A stretch of DNA of 6,894 nt from NCBI GenBank assembly GCA_030691925.1, contig JAUYDG010000151.1:1-6894 (forward strand). The letters are read 5' to 3'. The notes beneath the pieces were generated by a model. The model worked only from the letters and a program-made list of their open reading frames with translations, searched no databases and was not told the DNA's origin. Source of the DNA: Nanobdellota archaeon. GTDB lineage: Archaea; Nanobdellota; Nanobdellia; SCGC-AAA011-G17; VGLX01. Below are positions 1 through 4,466 of this stretch, one piece after another (positions within the stretch are counted from its first letter, which is position 1; every line of letters starts with the position of its first letter). The position numbers and the translations under genes are program-made.

Positions 1-43
1 GGTAGTTAAACATTAACCTTAACAGTTTGAAAGGAGATTAAGA

Positions 44-361
44 ATGAAGAAAATTTTATTGGCAATGGTAATGGCCATGGTAATGGTTTTGATGTTAAGG
101 GCAGGAACGACGTTTGCACAGGACAGTGTTGAGCCAGTAGATTGTTCAGAGGGTTATTTACCCATAATGGTAGCAGGTGATCTTATGGCCGGCAGTGGTC
201 CATGTCCGGGACAAGTATATTGCCAGCATCCTTCCGCTTGTGGTGGTGACGCATTTTGTTGCCCTTGGGGTTATTTTTATAGTAATCCCTGCACTTGTAG
301 ATGCTATCGGACAAGTGATGATGCAGGAAGGGGTTGTTCTTGGTATTGGAGATGCAATTAA
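44..361 (+). CDS. Cysteine-rich exported small protein, function unknown
   Basis: The protein has 105 residues. It begins with a signal peptide (KK at 2-3, a Met/Val/Leu-rich core about 4-19, likely cleavage after A25 in TFA|QD), so it should be exported. The mature part is about 80 residues with 11 cysteines: C34, 54, 60, 66, 72, 73, 83, 85, 87, 98 and 104. C54, C60, C66 and C72 are spaced exactly six apart and end in a CC pair, followed by a C-x-C-x-C run. This looks like a small disulfide-stabilised domain, but I recognise no family. The odd cysteine number allows one free thiol or an intermolecular bond. The start is supported by an SD (GGAG at 33-36, 7 nt before ATG). The next gene, also Cys-rich and exported, begins 55 nt downstream, probably in the same transcript. 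The coding call is firm; a toxin, inhibitor or adhesin role would be guesswork. Confidence 0.85.
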   Translation: MKKILLAMVMAMVMVLMLRAGTTFAQDSVEPVDCSEGYLPIMVAGDLMAGSGPCPGQVYCQHPSACGGDAFCCPWGYFYSNPCTCRCYRTSDDAGRGCSWYWRCN

Positions 362-398
362 CAATCATTAGCAACAATCATTAGCAACAATCATTAGC
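360..398 (+). repeat. Three exact tandem copies of a 13-nt unit
   Basis: The unit AACAATCATTAGC occurs three times without mismatch at 360-372, 373-385 and 386-398. The first copy begins within the stop codon of the 105-aa gene, and the last ends 5 nt before the SD of the next gene. The repeat therefore fills almost the whole spacer of the two-gene cluster. The unit is not a multiple of three and each copy contains TAG, so it is not coding. Slipped-strand copy-number change could alter spacing or mRNA structure between the two genes; that role is inference. Confidence 0.95.
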
Positions 399-403
399 CA
401 GAA

Positions 404-409
404 GGAGGT
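404..409 (+). promoter_or_regulatory. Strong Shine-Dalgarno site of the 128-aa gene
   Basis: A perfect GGAGGT lies 7 nt before the ATG at 417 and fixes that start. A second weaker AGGAG (411-415) sits too close to the ATG to be the main site. Similar GAAGGAGG cores precede the genes at 1007, 1689 and 3717, so SD-led initiation is the rule in the left and middle blocks. Confidence 0.85.
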
Positions 410-416
410 AAGGAGA

Positions 417-803
417 ATGAAAAAGATTGGATTAGTGTTAGGAGTATTGGCTATGGTTTTAGTACTTGCATTTGCAAGTGTTTCTTGGGCCGGTTGTCCA
501 GCAGAGTGTGAAGGCCCTTTTCGAACGTGCATGAGAATGTGTGATCAGACAACGAAGGAGAATACTCCAGAAAGAGCAGTTGCTGCTAACAATTGTCTTC
601 GTGGACTTTATGGCTGTATCGAAAGGTGTGAAAGGAATAAAGACAAGAAAAGCGAGGCCCCCGGGGAGTTCAAGCCCTGTGGTTTGGGGATGGATTTAGG
701 TGCCAGTTGCATCGAGGAAGGACTGCAATGCACTTTGCATGGTACGCCTTGCTGTGCGCCCTATAATTGCAAGGGAAAATTTCCCAACACTTACTGCCAA
801 TAA
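417..803 (+). CDS. Exported protein with CX3C pairs and a C-terminal knottin-like domain
   Basis: The protein has 128 residues. A signal peptide (1-25, cleavage in SWA|GC) precedes a mature chain with 14 cysteines in two blocks. Block 1 (27-71) is polar and probably helical, with spacing C27-X3-C31-X6-C38-X3-C42 and C60-X6-C67-X3-C71, reminiscent of helical hairpins stapled by CX3C pairs. A charged linker (72-87) follows. Block 2 (88-127) has C98-X6-C105-X6-C112-C113-X4-C118-X8-C127, the C-C-CC-C-C order typical of inhibitor cystine knots, plus one extra cysteine at 88. The residue after the predicted cleavage is Gly then Cys27, so lipoprotein processing is conceivable, but W at -3 fits a lipobox poorly. 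The fold is inferred from spacing only and no function is assigned. It probably shares a transcript with the Cys-rich gene upstream. Confidence 0.88.
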   Translation: MKKIGLVLGVLAMVLVLAFASVSWAGCPAECEGPFRTCMRMCDQTTKENTPERAVAANNCLRGLYGCIERCERNKDKKSEAPGEFKPCGLGMDLGASCIEEGLQCTLHGTPCCAPYNCKGKFPNTYCQ

Positions 804-1006
804 CTAACTGACGTGCCTTCGTACAGCCAGCGCTTTGTGAAGTAACCAAGTCATAACCCAAGAGGGATGGTCTCAGCTAGTTAAGAGTGGGGCTGTCCCT
901 CTCCTGAATTTGAAAATAACAAGACTGTAAGTCTTTTAGCATATAAAATTTGGAAGTAATAAAAATCAAATCCTAAAAAATTCAATAAAAGAAGGAGGAA
1001 AAGAGT
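804..1006. other. 203-nt intergenic region with possible RNA structure and AT-rich leader
   Basis: No gene is seen here. A 7-bp perfect inverted repeat (861-867 with 896-902, AGAGGGA/TCCCTCT) encloses a smaller CAGC/GCTG pairing (874-877 with 892-895), so a branched or bulged hairpin is possible. A short perfect 6-bp palindrome with a 3-nt loop (921-935) is followed by four T and could help terminate the upstream transcript. From about 938 the sequence becomes very AT-rich, consistent with a promoter and leader for the gene at 1007. Confidence 0.5.
941..950 (+). promoter_or_regulatory. Possible TATA box of the 201-aa gene
   Basis: ATATAAAATT in an AT-rich stretch would place an archaeal transcription start near 970, giving a leader of roughly 35 nt that includes the SD at 992-998. 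A bacterial reading is weaker: the TTGAAA at 910-915 lies 26 nt from TATAAA, too far for a normal -35/-10 pair. Assigned from position and composition only. Confidence 0.35.
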
Positions 1007-1612
1007 ATGAAAAAGTGGTTAGTAGTAGGCATGATATTAGGAGGGCTATTCTTTGCTCAAGGAGGGAGAGCGGAAGTTGTTGCATTACAATACCAAAAGG
1101 AGCGTGCTGCGTACACAACCCTTCAAGTCGAGCTTATGCAATGTGAGCGAACGGGTGATTGGAAGGAGGGTTCCTTTAAGCAAACCTTCTTGTTGGGGAT
1201 AAATCTGGGTTTTATAGAACATACCCAGCATCGTTGGAGCGGACAAAAAAGGAATATAGCTCTTTTTGATAGGCAGTTCAAGCTATATTTCTACGTGAAT
1301 AACCGAACTGGTCGAGGTGATGAAATAGAAGTAAAGGATATCACGTTCACTGCCGGTCAGGTTGGCCAAACTATCAAGTTTGAACTGTATCAGGAGCAGC
1401 TTATGAGATTTCATACGAGCAGAAAGGGAGAGGTTATTTTCTCGGTTGAGATCGCCGTGGAGCAGATATTTGGTTCTTTTGGAAGATATGATGTTCCTCA
1501 GCGGTGCCATGACGTAGAAGCAGAAGACTCATGCATTCAACCAATCAGGAGCGTGGAAATTCGGATTAGGGATTGTTCAAGTAAGCTGATGAATGAGCCA
1601 TCTGCACAGTAG
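1007..1612 (+). CDS. Exported protein of unknown function, 201 aa
   Basis: A typical signal peptide covers residues 1-22 (KK at 2-3, hydrophobic core 5-17, cleavage in GRA|EV), so the protein is secreted or periplasm-like. The mature chain of about 179 residues alternates hydrophobic and polar positions in several stretches (about 58-70, 91-98, 106-115, 121-127, 142-152 and 182-189), suggesting a mainly beta fold. It has four cysteines (46, 167, 176, 190), three of them in the last 35 residues, enough for two disulfides. There is no membrane segment after the signal peptide and no motif I recognise. The start is fixed by an AAGGAGG SD at 992-998. It follows the two Cys-rich exported genes on the same strand but after a 203-nt gap, so it probably has its own promoter. 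A hairpin with a T-run lies just after its stop. Confidence 0.85.
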   Translation: MKKWLVVGMILGGLFFAQGGRAEVVALQYQKERAAYTTLQVELMQCERTGDWKEGSFKQTFLLGINLGFIEHTQHRWSGQKRNIALFDRQFKLYFYVNNRTGRGDEIEVKDITFTAGQVGQTIKFELYQEQLMRFHTSRKGEVIFSVEIAVEQIFGSFGRYDVPQRCHDVEAEDSCIQPIRSVEIRIRDCSSKLMNEPSAQ

Positions 1613-1623
1613 AAAAAAGAGAT

Positions 1624-1651
1624 AAAAATGTAGGGGAACCTACCATTTTTT
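1624..1651 (+). terminator. Hairpin with GNRA tetraloop and T-run (terminator-like)
   Basis: Bases 1624-1634 pair with 1639-1650 (about 11 bp, one unpaired C at 1643 or 1644). The loop is GGAA (1635-1638), a GNRA-type tetraloop. The 3' arm ends in six T (1646-1651). It sits 12 nt after the stop of the 201-aa gene and 38 nt before the M50 gene, so it should separate the exported-protein block from the protease operon. This is the form of a bacterial intrinsic terminator; in archaea the T-run alone could suffice. Confidence 0.7.
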
Positions 1652-1670
1652 GATTTCTAAAATTCTAAAA

Positions 1671-1680
1671 AGAAGGAGGT
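1671..1680 (+). promoter_or_regulatory. Shine-Dalgarno site that decides the M50 protease start
   Basis: AGAAGGAGGT ends 8 nt before the ATG at 1689 and sets that start. The same frame is open back to a TTG at 1650, but that codon lies in the T-run of the terminator hairpin, and starting there would translate the SD itself as basic residues. Confidence 0.85.
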
Positions 1681-1688
1681 GTAGAAAA

Positions 1689-2753
1689 ATGTCTGACATT
1701 CTGATCACAGCTTTAAGCATATTCGTAGCGTTTCTTGGTTTGAGCATCTTAGTCCTGGTTCATGAGCTGGGGCATTTTACAGCTGCCAAGACTTCCAAGG
1801 TAGGCGTTAAGGAATTCTCTATCGGCTTTGGGAAAAAAATATGGGGGTTTAAGAAGGGTGAGACGGAGTATAAGCTCTCTGCCATCCCTTTAGGCGGCTA
1901 CGTGAAACTGGTCGGTCTCGATGATGAGGACCAGTCTGAAAGGTCTTACACGAGCAAGTCGAAGCTTACCAGGATGAAGATCTTAGCTGGAGGGGTCGTT
2001 TTCAACTTCTTATTTGCTATTATAGTCTTTACGCTGTGCAACATGCATGGCATGAAGCAGCTCAAGCCCACTATCAATGTCGCGAAGGACATGCCCGCTT
2101 CCTTGGTGTTGAAGGACGGTGACGAGATCAGCAAGGTCAATGGTGTTGGTGTCAGCACCTGGCCGGAGTTTAGTGAGGAGCTTAGCAGGTCCAAAGGTGA
2201 GCCGATAAAATTTGTGGTTCTTCGTAACGGCCAAGAGCTTGAAGTGGTGGTTAAGCCTGTGAAGGTGGAAGCGGAAGACGAGTTCGGCGGAAAAATTGAG
2301 AAGTGGGTGATTGGCGTCGGGCCAACGGGAGATATTATCACCACTCCTGGTTTGCCTGCTGGCAAGGCTTTCAAGAAAAGTGCTGAGCTCTCCTGGAAGG
2401 CTTACTCAACGACTTACAAGTTTATCGGTAAGCTCTTCGTTAAAGAGGCAAAGGCTGAGAAAGGTCTTGGCGGCCCTGTGCTTATCATGACTTTCTTGAC
2501 AGGTGCTGTTAAAGACGGGTTCTTCAGCTTCTTCTCTTTTCTTGCTGTGATAAGCCTTATGCTTGGCATCATGAACTCTTTGCCCATCCCTATCCTGGAT
2601 GGAGGACACATGATGTTCTTAGGCGTAGAAGCTATCAGGGGCAAGCCGTTGAAGAAGAAGACTGAGCGTTTTATTCAGACTGTGTTCTTCTACCTGCTCA
2701 TCCTTCTCATGGCCTTCGCCACTTACTTAGACATCGGCAGGCTCTGGCCTTAA
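1689..2753 (+). CDS. RseP-like M50 site-2 intramembrane zinc metalloprotease, single PDZ
   Basis: The product has 354 residues from the ATG at 1689. It should cleave transmembrane helices of regulatory or leftover membrane proteins, as site-2 proteases do. The zinc motif HELGH is at 25-29 (H25, H29, catalytic E26) in the first membrane segment (about 7-27). The family motif IPLGGYVKL follows at 66-74. A second membrane segment with AGGVVFN is at about 99-117, and one PDZ-like domain spans about 125-190. GLGGPV is at 259-264. The third zinc-ligand motif N-S-L-P-I-P-I-L-D-G is at 296-305 with D304, and the last membrane segment is about 329-347. E. coli RseP is longer (about 450 aa) with two PDZ domains; one PDZ and about 350 aa is common elsewhere. 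It is first in an apparent operon, 27 nt before a second M50 gene. The catalytic call is secure; substrates are unknown, so I give no symbol. Confidence 0.95.
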   Translation: MSDILITALSIFVAFLGLSILVLVHELGHFTAAKTSKVGVKEFSIGFGKKIWGFKKGETEYKLSAIPLGGYVKLVGLDDEDQSERSYTSKSKLTRMKILAGGVVFNFLFAIIVFTLCNMHGMKQLKPTINVAKDMPASLVLKDGDEISKVNGVGVSTWPEFSEELSRSKGEPIKFVVLRNGQELEVVVKPVKVEAEDEFGGKIEKWVIGVGPTGDIITTPGLPAGKAFKKSAELSWKAYSTTYKFIGKLFVKEAKAEKGLGGPVLIMTFLTGAVKDGFFSFFSFLAVISLMLGIMNSLPIPILDGGHMMFLGVEAIRGKPLKKKTERFIQTVFFYLLILLMAFATYLDIGRLWP

Positions 2754-2780
2754 GCTGAAACTTTACAAAAGGAGGTTAAT

Positions 2781-3593
2781 ATGGGTGGTAAAACTTTAAA
2801 CTACGTTCTGTTCTTCGTGACCATCTTCACAACCTTGTACTGCGGCATGGCCCTTTTTGGGGGGAGCTTTTTTTCAGGGGTTCTCTTCTCAGCCACGGTA
2901 ATGGCTGTGCTTTTGGTCCATGAGTTTGGGCATTATTTCAACGCCCGTAGGCATGGCGTCAGCGTGACTTTGCCGTACTTCATCCCCCTGCCTTTTGGGA
3001 TCGGGACGATGGGCGCTTTCATCCGGATGAAGTCTGCCATACCGGACAGGAACGTCCTGATGGATGTTGGAGCGGGCGGCCCTTTGTGGGGTTTCATAGC
3101 GTCTGTGCTTGCTGTGGTTGTAGGCATGGACATGGCCCAGGTCGCTGATAAGTCTGTGTCTCCTATTGGCAGCTCTTTGCTTTACTCGGTTATGGCTTAT
3201 TTGGTGAAGGGTGTGTCTCCGGAGTTTTTGGAGATGAATCCTGTGCTCTTTGCAGGGTGGCTTGGCCTGTTTGTCACGATGCTGAACCTGTTGCCTATAG
3301 GCCAGCTCGACGGGGGGCATGTTGTATACGCCTTGTTCGGGAAGAGCAGGCATTACGCTAAGGGTGTGCGCACCTTCTTCCTGCTTCTTTGCCTGTGGGG
3401 CATTATCTGCCTCAGCGTCTACAGCAGCTCTACCTGGCTGTTTTTCGGGGTTCTGGTGTACTTCATGGGCGGGGTGGTGCATCCTCTTCTGGACAACGAG
3501 ATGGAAGACCTCACTCCGCAAAACAGGATTAAAGGCGGGGCATGTGCGTTAATATTTGTCTTAACGTTTTTGCCGGCGCCTTTCATGGGCTGA
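2781..3593 (+). CDS. Second M50 site-2 protease, EGY/S2P-like branch without PDZ
   Basis: The product has 270 residues with several membrane segments (about 7-27, 33-52, 100-117, 156-172, 198-213, 216-232 and 253-268). The zinc motif HEFGH is at 47-51 (H47, E48, H51), and the distal motif N-L-L-P-I-G-Q-L-D-G is at 169-178 with D177. Between them, the PYFIPLPFG and GTMGAFIRMK stretches (65-84) and the GAGGPLWGF segment (97-105) match the branch of site-2 proteases that includes plant EGY proteins and many prokaryotic homologues. The C-terminal HPLLD then Q-N-R pattern (234-249) also fits. It lacks the PDZ domain of its upstream neighbour, so the two are distinct subfamilies rather than a recent duplication. 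The start has a textbook SD (AGGAGGT at 2770-2776). The next small gene begins 11 nt after its stop. It likely works in the same membrane as the first protease; the substrate is unknown. Confidence 0.93.
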   Translation: MGGKTLNYVLFFVTIFTTLYCGMALFGGSFFSGVLFSATVMAVLLVHEFGHYFNARRHGVSVTLPYFIPLPFGIGTMGAFIRMKSAIPDRNVLMDVGAGGPLWGFIASVLAVVVGMDMAQVADKSVSPIGSSLLYSVMAYLVKGVSPEFLEMNPVLFAGWLGLFVTMLNLLPIGQLDGGHVVYALFGKSRHYAKGVRTFFLLLCLWGIICLSVYSSSTWLFFGVLVYFMGGVVHPLLDNEMEDLTPQNRIKGGACALIFVLTFLPAPFMG

Positions 3594-3604
3594 TGGAGGC
3601 TGAG

Positions 3605-3736
3605 ATGGGTAAAAAGAAGAGATGGAGGTGCAAGACCAGATGCTTGAAGTCTTTGCACCCGGGATTGCTCAAAAAACGTATTCAGGTTTACAGGAAGCCT
3701 GAGAAGGAGGTTCTCTATGGCAAAAAAGATCTATAG
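3605..3736 (+). CDS. Small highly basic protein (43 aa) within the protease-PspC operon
   Basis: This 43-codon frame starts at the ATG at 3605 with a GGAGG (3596-3600) close upstream. It lies 11 nt after the second M50 gene, and its last 20 nt overlap the start of the PspC gene in a different frame, a layout that favours translational coupling. The product is strongly basic, with Lys/Arg making up well over a third of its residues, an opening run MGKKKRWR, and a C9-X3-C13 pair followed by H18. It has no signal peptide and no membrane helix, so it should be cytoplasmic, possibly touching RNA, ribosomes or anionic membrane. Alternatively the frame is fortuitous and this 123-nt stretch is only a spacer. 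Support comes from the SD, the spacing and the overlap; no family is recognised. Confidence 0.55.
   Translation: MGKKKRWRCKTRCLKSLHPGLLKKRIQVYRKPEKEVLYGKKDL
3701..3715 (+). promoter_or_regulatory. Shine-Dalgarno of the PspC gene presented in a small hairpin loop
   Basis: GAGAA (3701-3705) and TTCTC (3711-3715) are perfect complements, and the five bases between them are exactly the SD core GGAGG. The ATG follows one base later at 3717. The stem lies inside the coding sequence of the 43-aa gene, so ribosomes finishing that gene would open it. This suggests coupling or modulation of PspC synthesis, but a 5-bp stem is weak. Confidence 0.5.
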
Positions 3737-3932
3737 GTTCCCAGATGCAGGCGACTTCGGTGGTATCTGCGCGGGCATCGCTTATAGGCTGAAGATTCAG
3801 GCATGGATTGTGAGGCTCATATGGTGCCTCCTTTTCTTGCTGTACGGCATCAGTTTTTGGCCGTACATCTTTTGCTGGATCTTTATGCCTAAGGCTGACA
3901 CGCCCGCCGATTACAAGGAAGTCTGTGGATAA
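3717..3932 (+). CDS. PspC-domain membrane protein
   Basis: The protein has 71 residues and is almost entirely a PspC domain. A short N-terminal part (KKIYRFPDAGDFGGICAGIA, 3-22) carries the family's glycine-rich G-x-C-x-G-I-A turn. It is followed by a Y-R-L-K-I-Q-A-W-I-V-R-L segment (23-34) and a hydrophobic helix (about 35-56) ending in the characteristic F-M-P (56-58). PspC proteins sit in the cytoplasmic membrane and, in bacteria, help sense envelope stress through the phage-shock system; no PspA, PspB or PspF is visible here. The start is set by a GGAGG SD lying in a hairpin loop, and the first 20 nt overlap the 43-aa gene. As last gene of an operon with two intramembrane proteases, it may be a stress sensor acting with them or even a substrate; that link is inference. 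Confidence 0.9.
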   Translation: MAKKIYRFPDAGDFGGICAGIAYRLKIQAWIVRLIWCLLFLLYGISFWPYIFCWIFMPKADTPADYKEVCG

Positions 3933-3950
3933 GCAGCCAAGCTGAGGGGA

Positions 3951-4004
3951 GGGGAGGTAGCATAGCTTTTTCTTAACCTGCTACTCCCCCTTTTCCTTTT
4001 TTTT
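3951..4004 (+). terminator. Hairpin with long T-rich tail ending the protease-PspC operon
   Basis: The left arm 3951-3962 (GGGGAGGTAGCA) pairs with the right arm 3979-3989 (TGCTACTCCCC) over 11 bp, with one G bulged in the left arm and a 16-nt loop. The tail from 3991 is nearly all T (TTTTCC then a run of eight T). It begins 18 nt after the PspC stop, where an operon terminator is expected. Confidence 0.75.
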
Positions 4005-4173
4005 ATTTATTTATATTGTATATCCAATATAATTAAGCGGAGCATAATATAGTCTTTGTTTAGTTCTGGAACAATTTTAAGAAAGGTGGAGAGAATGCCA
4101 AAGGCACACCCTCCAATCACCTCTTTGTTGTGGGATGGTTTAATGGTTTATATAATTTTTGTAATTAGAACAC
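4005..4173. other. AT-rich intergenic region with inverted repeats and a doubtful small frame
   Basis: No confident gene is seen. An 8-bp perfect inverted repeat with a 6-nt spacer (4011-4018 with 4025-4032, TTATATTG/CAATATAA) could be an operator or promoter element. A G/C-richer patch at 4085-4121 can fold: GGT with ACC, GGAG (4088-4091) with CTCC (4111-4114), and an inner GCC-AAA-GGC hairpin (4097-4105). Read on the minus strand this structure lies about 50 nt past the DUF2061 stop and is followed by a T-rich stretch, so it may be that gene's terminator. A TATA-like GTTTATATA lies at 4146-4154. Confidence 0.4.
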
Positions 4174-4244
4174 CTATTTTTCATGCTTTTTTACTCTCTC
4201 CTTATATCGTTTCCAAAATAATTCAAACAAGACATACTGTATAG
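4095..4244 (+). CDS. Doubtful 49-aa hydrophobic frame
   Basis: A purine-rich SD-like AAAGGTGGAGAG (4082-4093) precedes an ATG at 4095. The 49-residue product would be a short hydrophobic peptide with a possible membrane segment at about 11-38. Against it, the last 71 nt run antisense through the DUF2061 coding region, the upstream 30 nt can form a stem that would hide the SD, and the sequence matches nothing I know. It is probably not a gene and is listed only because of the SD. Confidence 0.18.
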   Translation: MPKAHPPITSLLWDGLMVYIIFVIRTPIFHAFLLSPYIVSKIIQTRHTV

Positions 4245-4380
4245 TTTTTATAATCTCTACCAAGGCAGTTAATAGTGTCATTTGTTTAAACGATCCAGTA
4301 TAAAAATAGAAGAATGCGGCCATCACTGTAATGGAAACTATTCTGAAAACTATCGATTTCTTAAGTATCTCTCTTTTCAT
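4174..4380 (-). CDS. DUF2061-family two-helix membrane protein
   Basis: The protein has 68 residues. The pattern matches DUF2061: K-K-S-I-V-F-R-I (7-14), a first membrane helix (about 11-27), the T-G-S turn (28-30), a second helix (about 34-53) containing V-E-I-I-K-T-I-Q-Y (41-49), then F-E-L-F-W-K-R-Y (52-59) corresponding to the family's Y-x-x-H-E-R-x-W ending. The usual His is Leu/Phe-like here. Both ends are basic, so both probably face the cytoplasm. The molecular function of DUF2061 is unknown; members occur in bacteria and archaea. The start is supported by a TATA box 25 nt upstream with no SD, the same leaderless layout as two other genes here. It is divergent from the 56-aa gene, sharing an 86-bp promoter region. 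Confidence 0.8.
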   Translation of the reverse strand: MKREILKKSIVFRIVSITVMAAFFYFYTGSFKQMTLLTALVEIIKTIQYVLFELFWKRYKERVKKHEK

Positions 4381-4401
4381 TGTTTACTATTTAGATTATT
4401 T

Positions 4402-4409
4402 TATATAAA
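4402..4409 (-). promoter_or_regulatory. TATA box of the DUF2061 gene (leaderless)
   Basis: On the minus strand this reads TTTATATA, close to the archaeal TATA consensus, centred about 25 nt before the ATG at 4380. That spacing puts transcription start at or next to the start codon. No SD is present between it and the ATG. Confidence 0.65.
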
Positions 4410-4435
4410 TACCTATTGTTCTTAAAAAAATAAAC

Positions 4436-4443
4436 TTTTTATA
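4436..4443 (+). promoter_or_regulatory. TATA box of the 56-aa gene (leaderless)
   Basis: TTTTTATA, preceded by AAAC as a possible BRE, is centred about 27 nt before the ATG at 4467. There is no SD in the gap. It lies back to back with the DUF2061 TATA box about 34 bp away, forming a divergent promoter. Confidence 0.6.
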
Positions 4444-4466
4444 CTAAAACCTACTTTCATTAAGCC

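Noticed and set aside
417..497. Lipoprotein signal in the 128-aa protein (W-A-G-C at 24-27)
   Set aside because: Trp at -3 does not fit the lipobox and an ordinary cleavage site after A25 is better. Kept only as an alternative.
850..905. Resemblance of the intergenic hairpin to an integron attC site
   Set aside because: The GTTRRRY and RYYYAAC core boxes are not present in the right arrangement, and no cassette array or integrase is seen.
910..947. Bacterial -35/-10 promoter (TTGAAA and TATAAA) before the 201-aa gene
   Set aside because: The spacer is 26 nt, well beyond the usual 16-18.
44..1612. Idea that the left exported-protein block was acquired horizontally because of mixed arginine codons and higher A+T
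   Set aside because: The 201-aa gene mixes AGA, AGG and CGN while the first M50 and PspC genes favour AGG, but the 671-aa gene is also mixed. There is no mobile element, tRNA or flanking repeat, so the difference is too weak to call.
1650..1688. In-frame TTG upstream start for the first M50 protease, adding 13 residues
   Set aside because: The extension translates the terminator T-run and the SD itself. The ATG at 1689 has a perfect SD at normal distance and gives the usual start of the family just before the first helix.
1946..2374. Minus-strand open frame (142 codons) under the first M50 gene
   Set aside because: It is antisense to the PDZ region of a well-supported protease, with low-complexity Ser/Thr/Pro content and no start signal.
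2889..3521. Long minus-strand open frame (210 codons) under the second M50 gene
   Set aside because: It lies fully antisense to a clearly conserved protease and gives a His/Gln/Arg-rich sequence with no domain pattern; it is explained by the codon bias of the sense gene.
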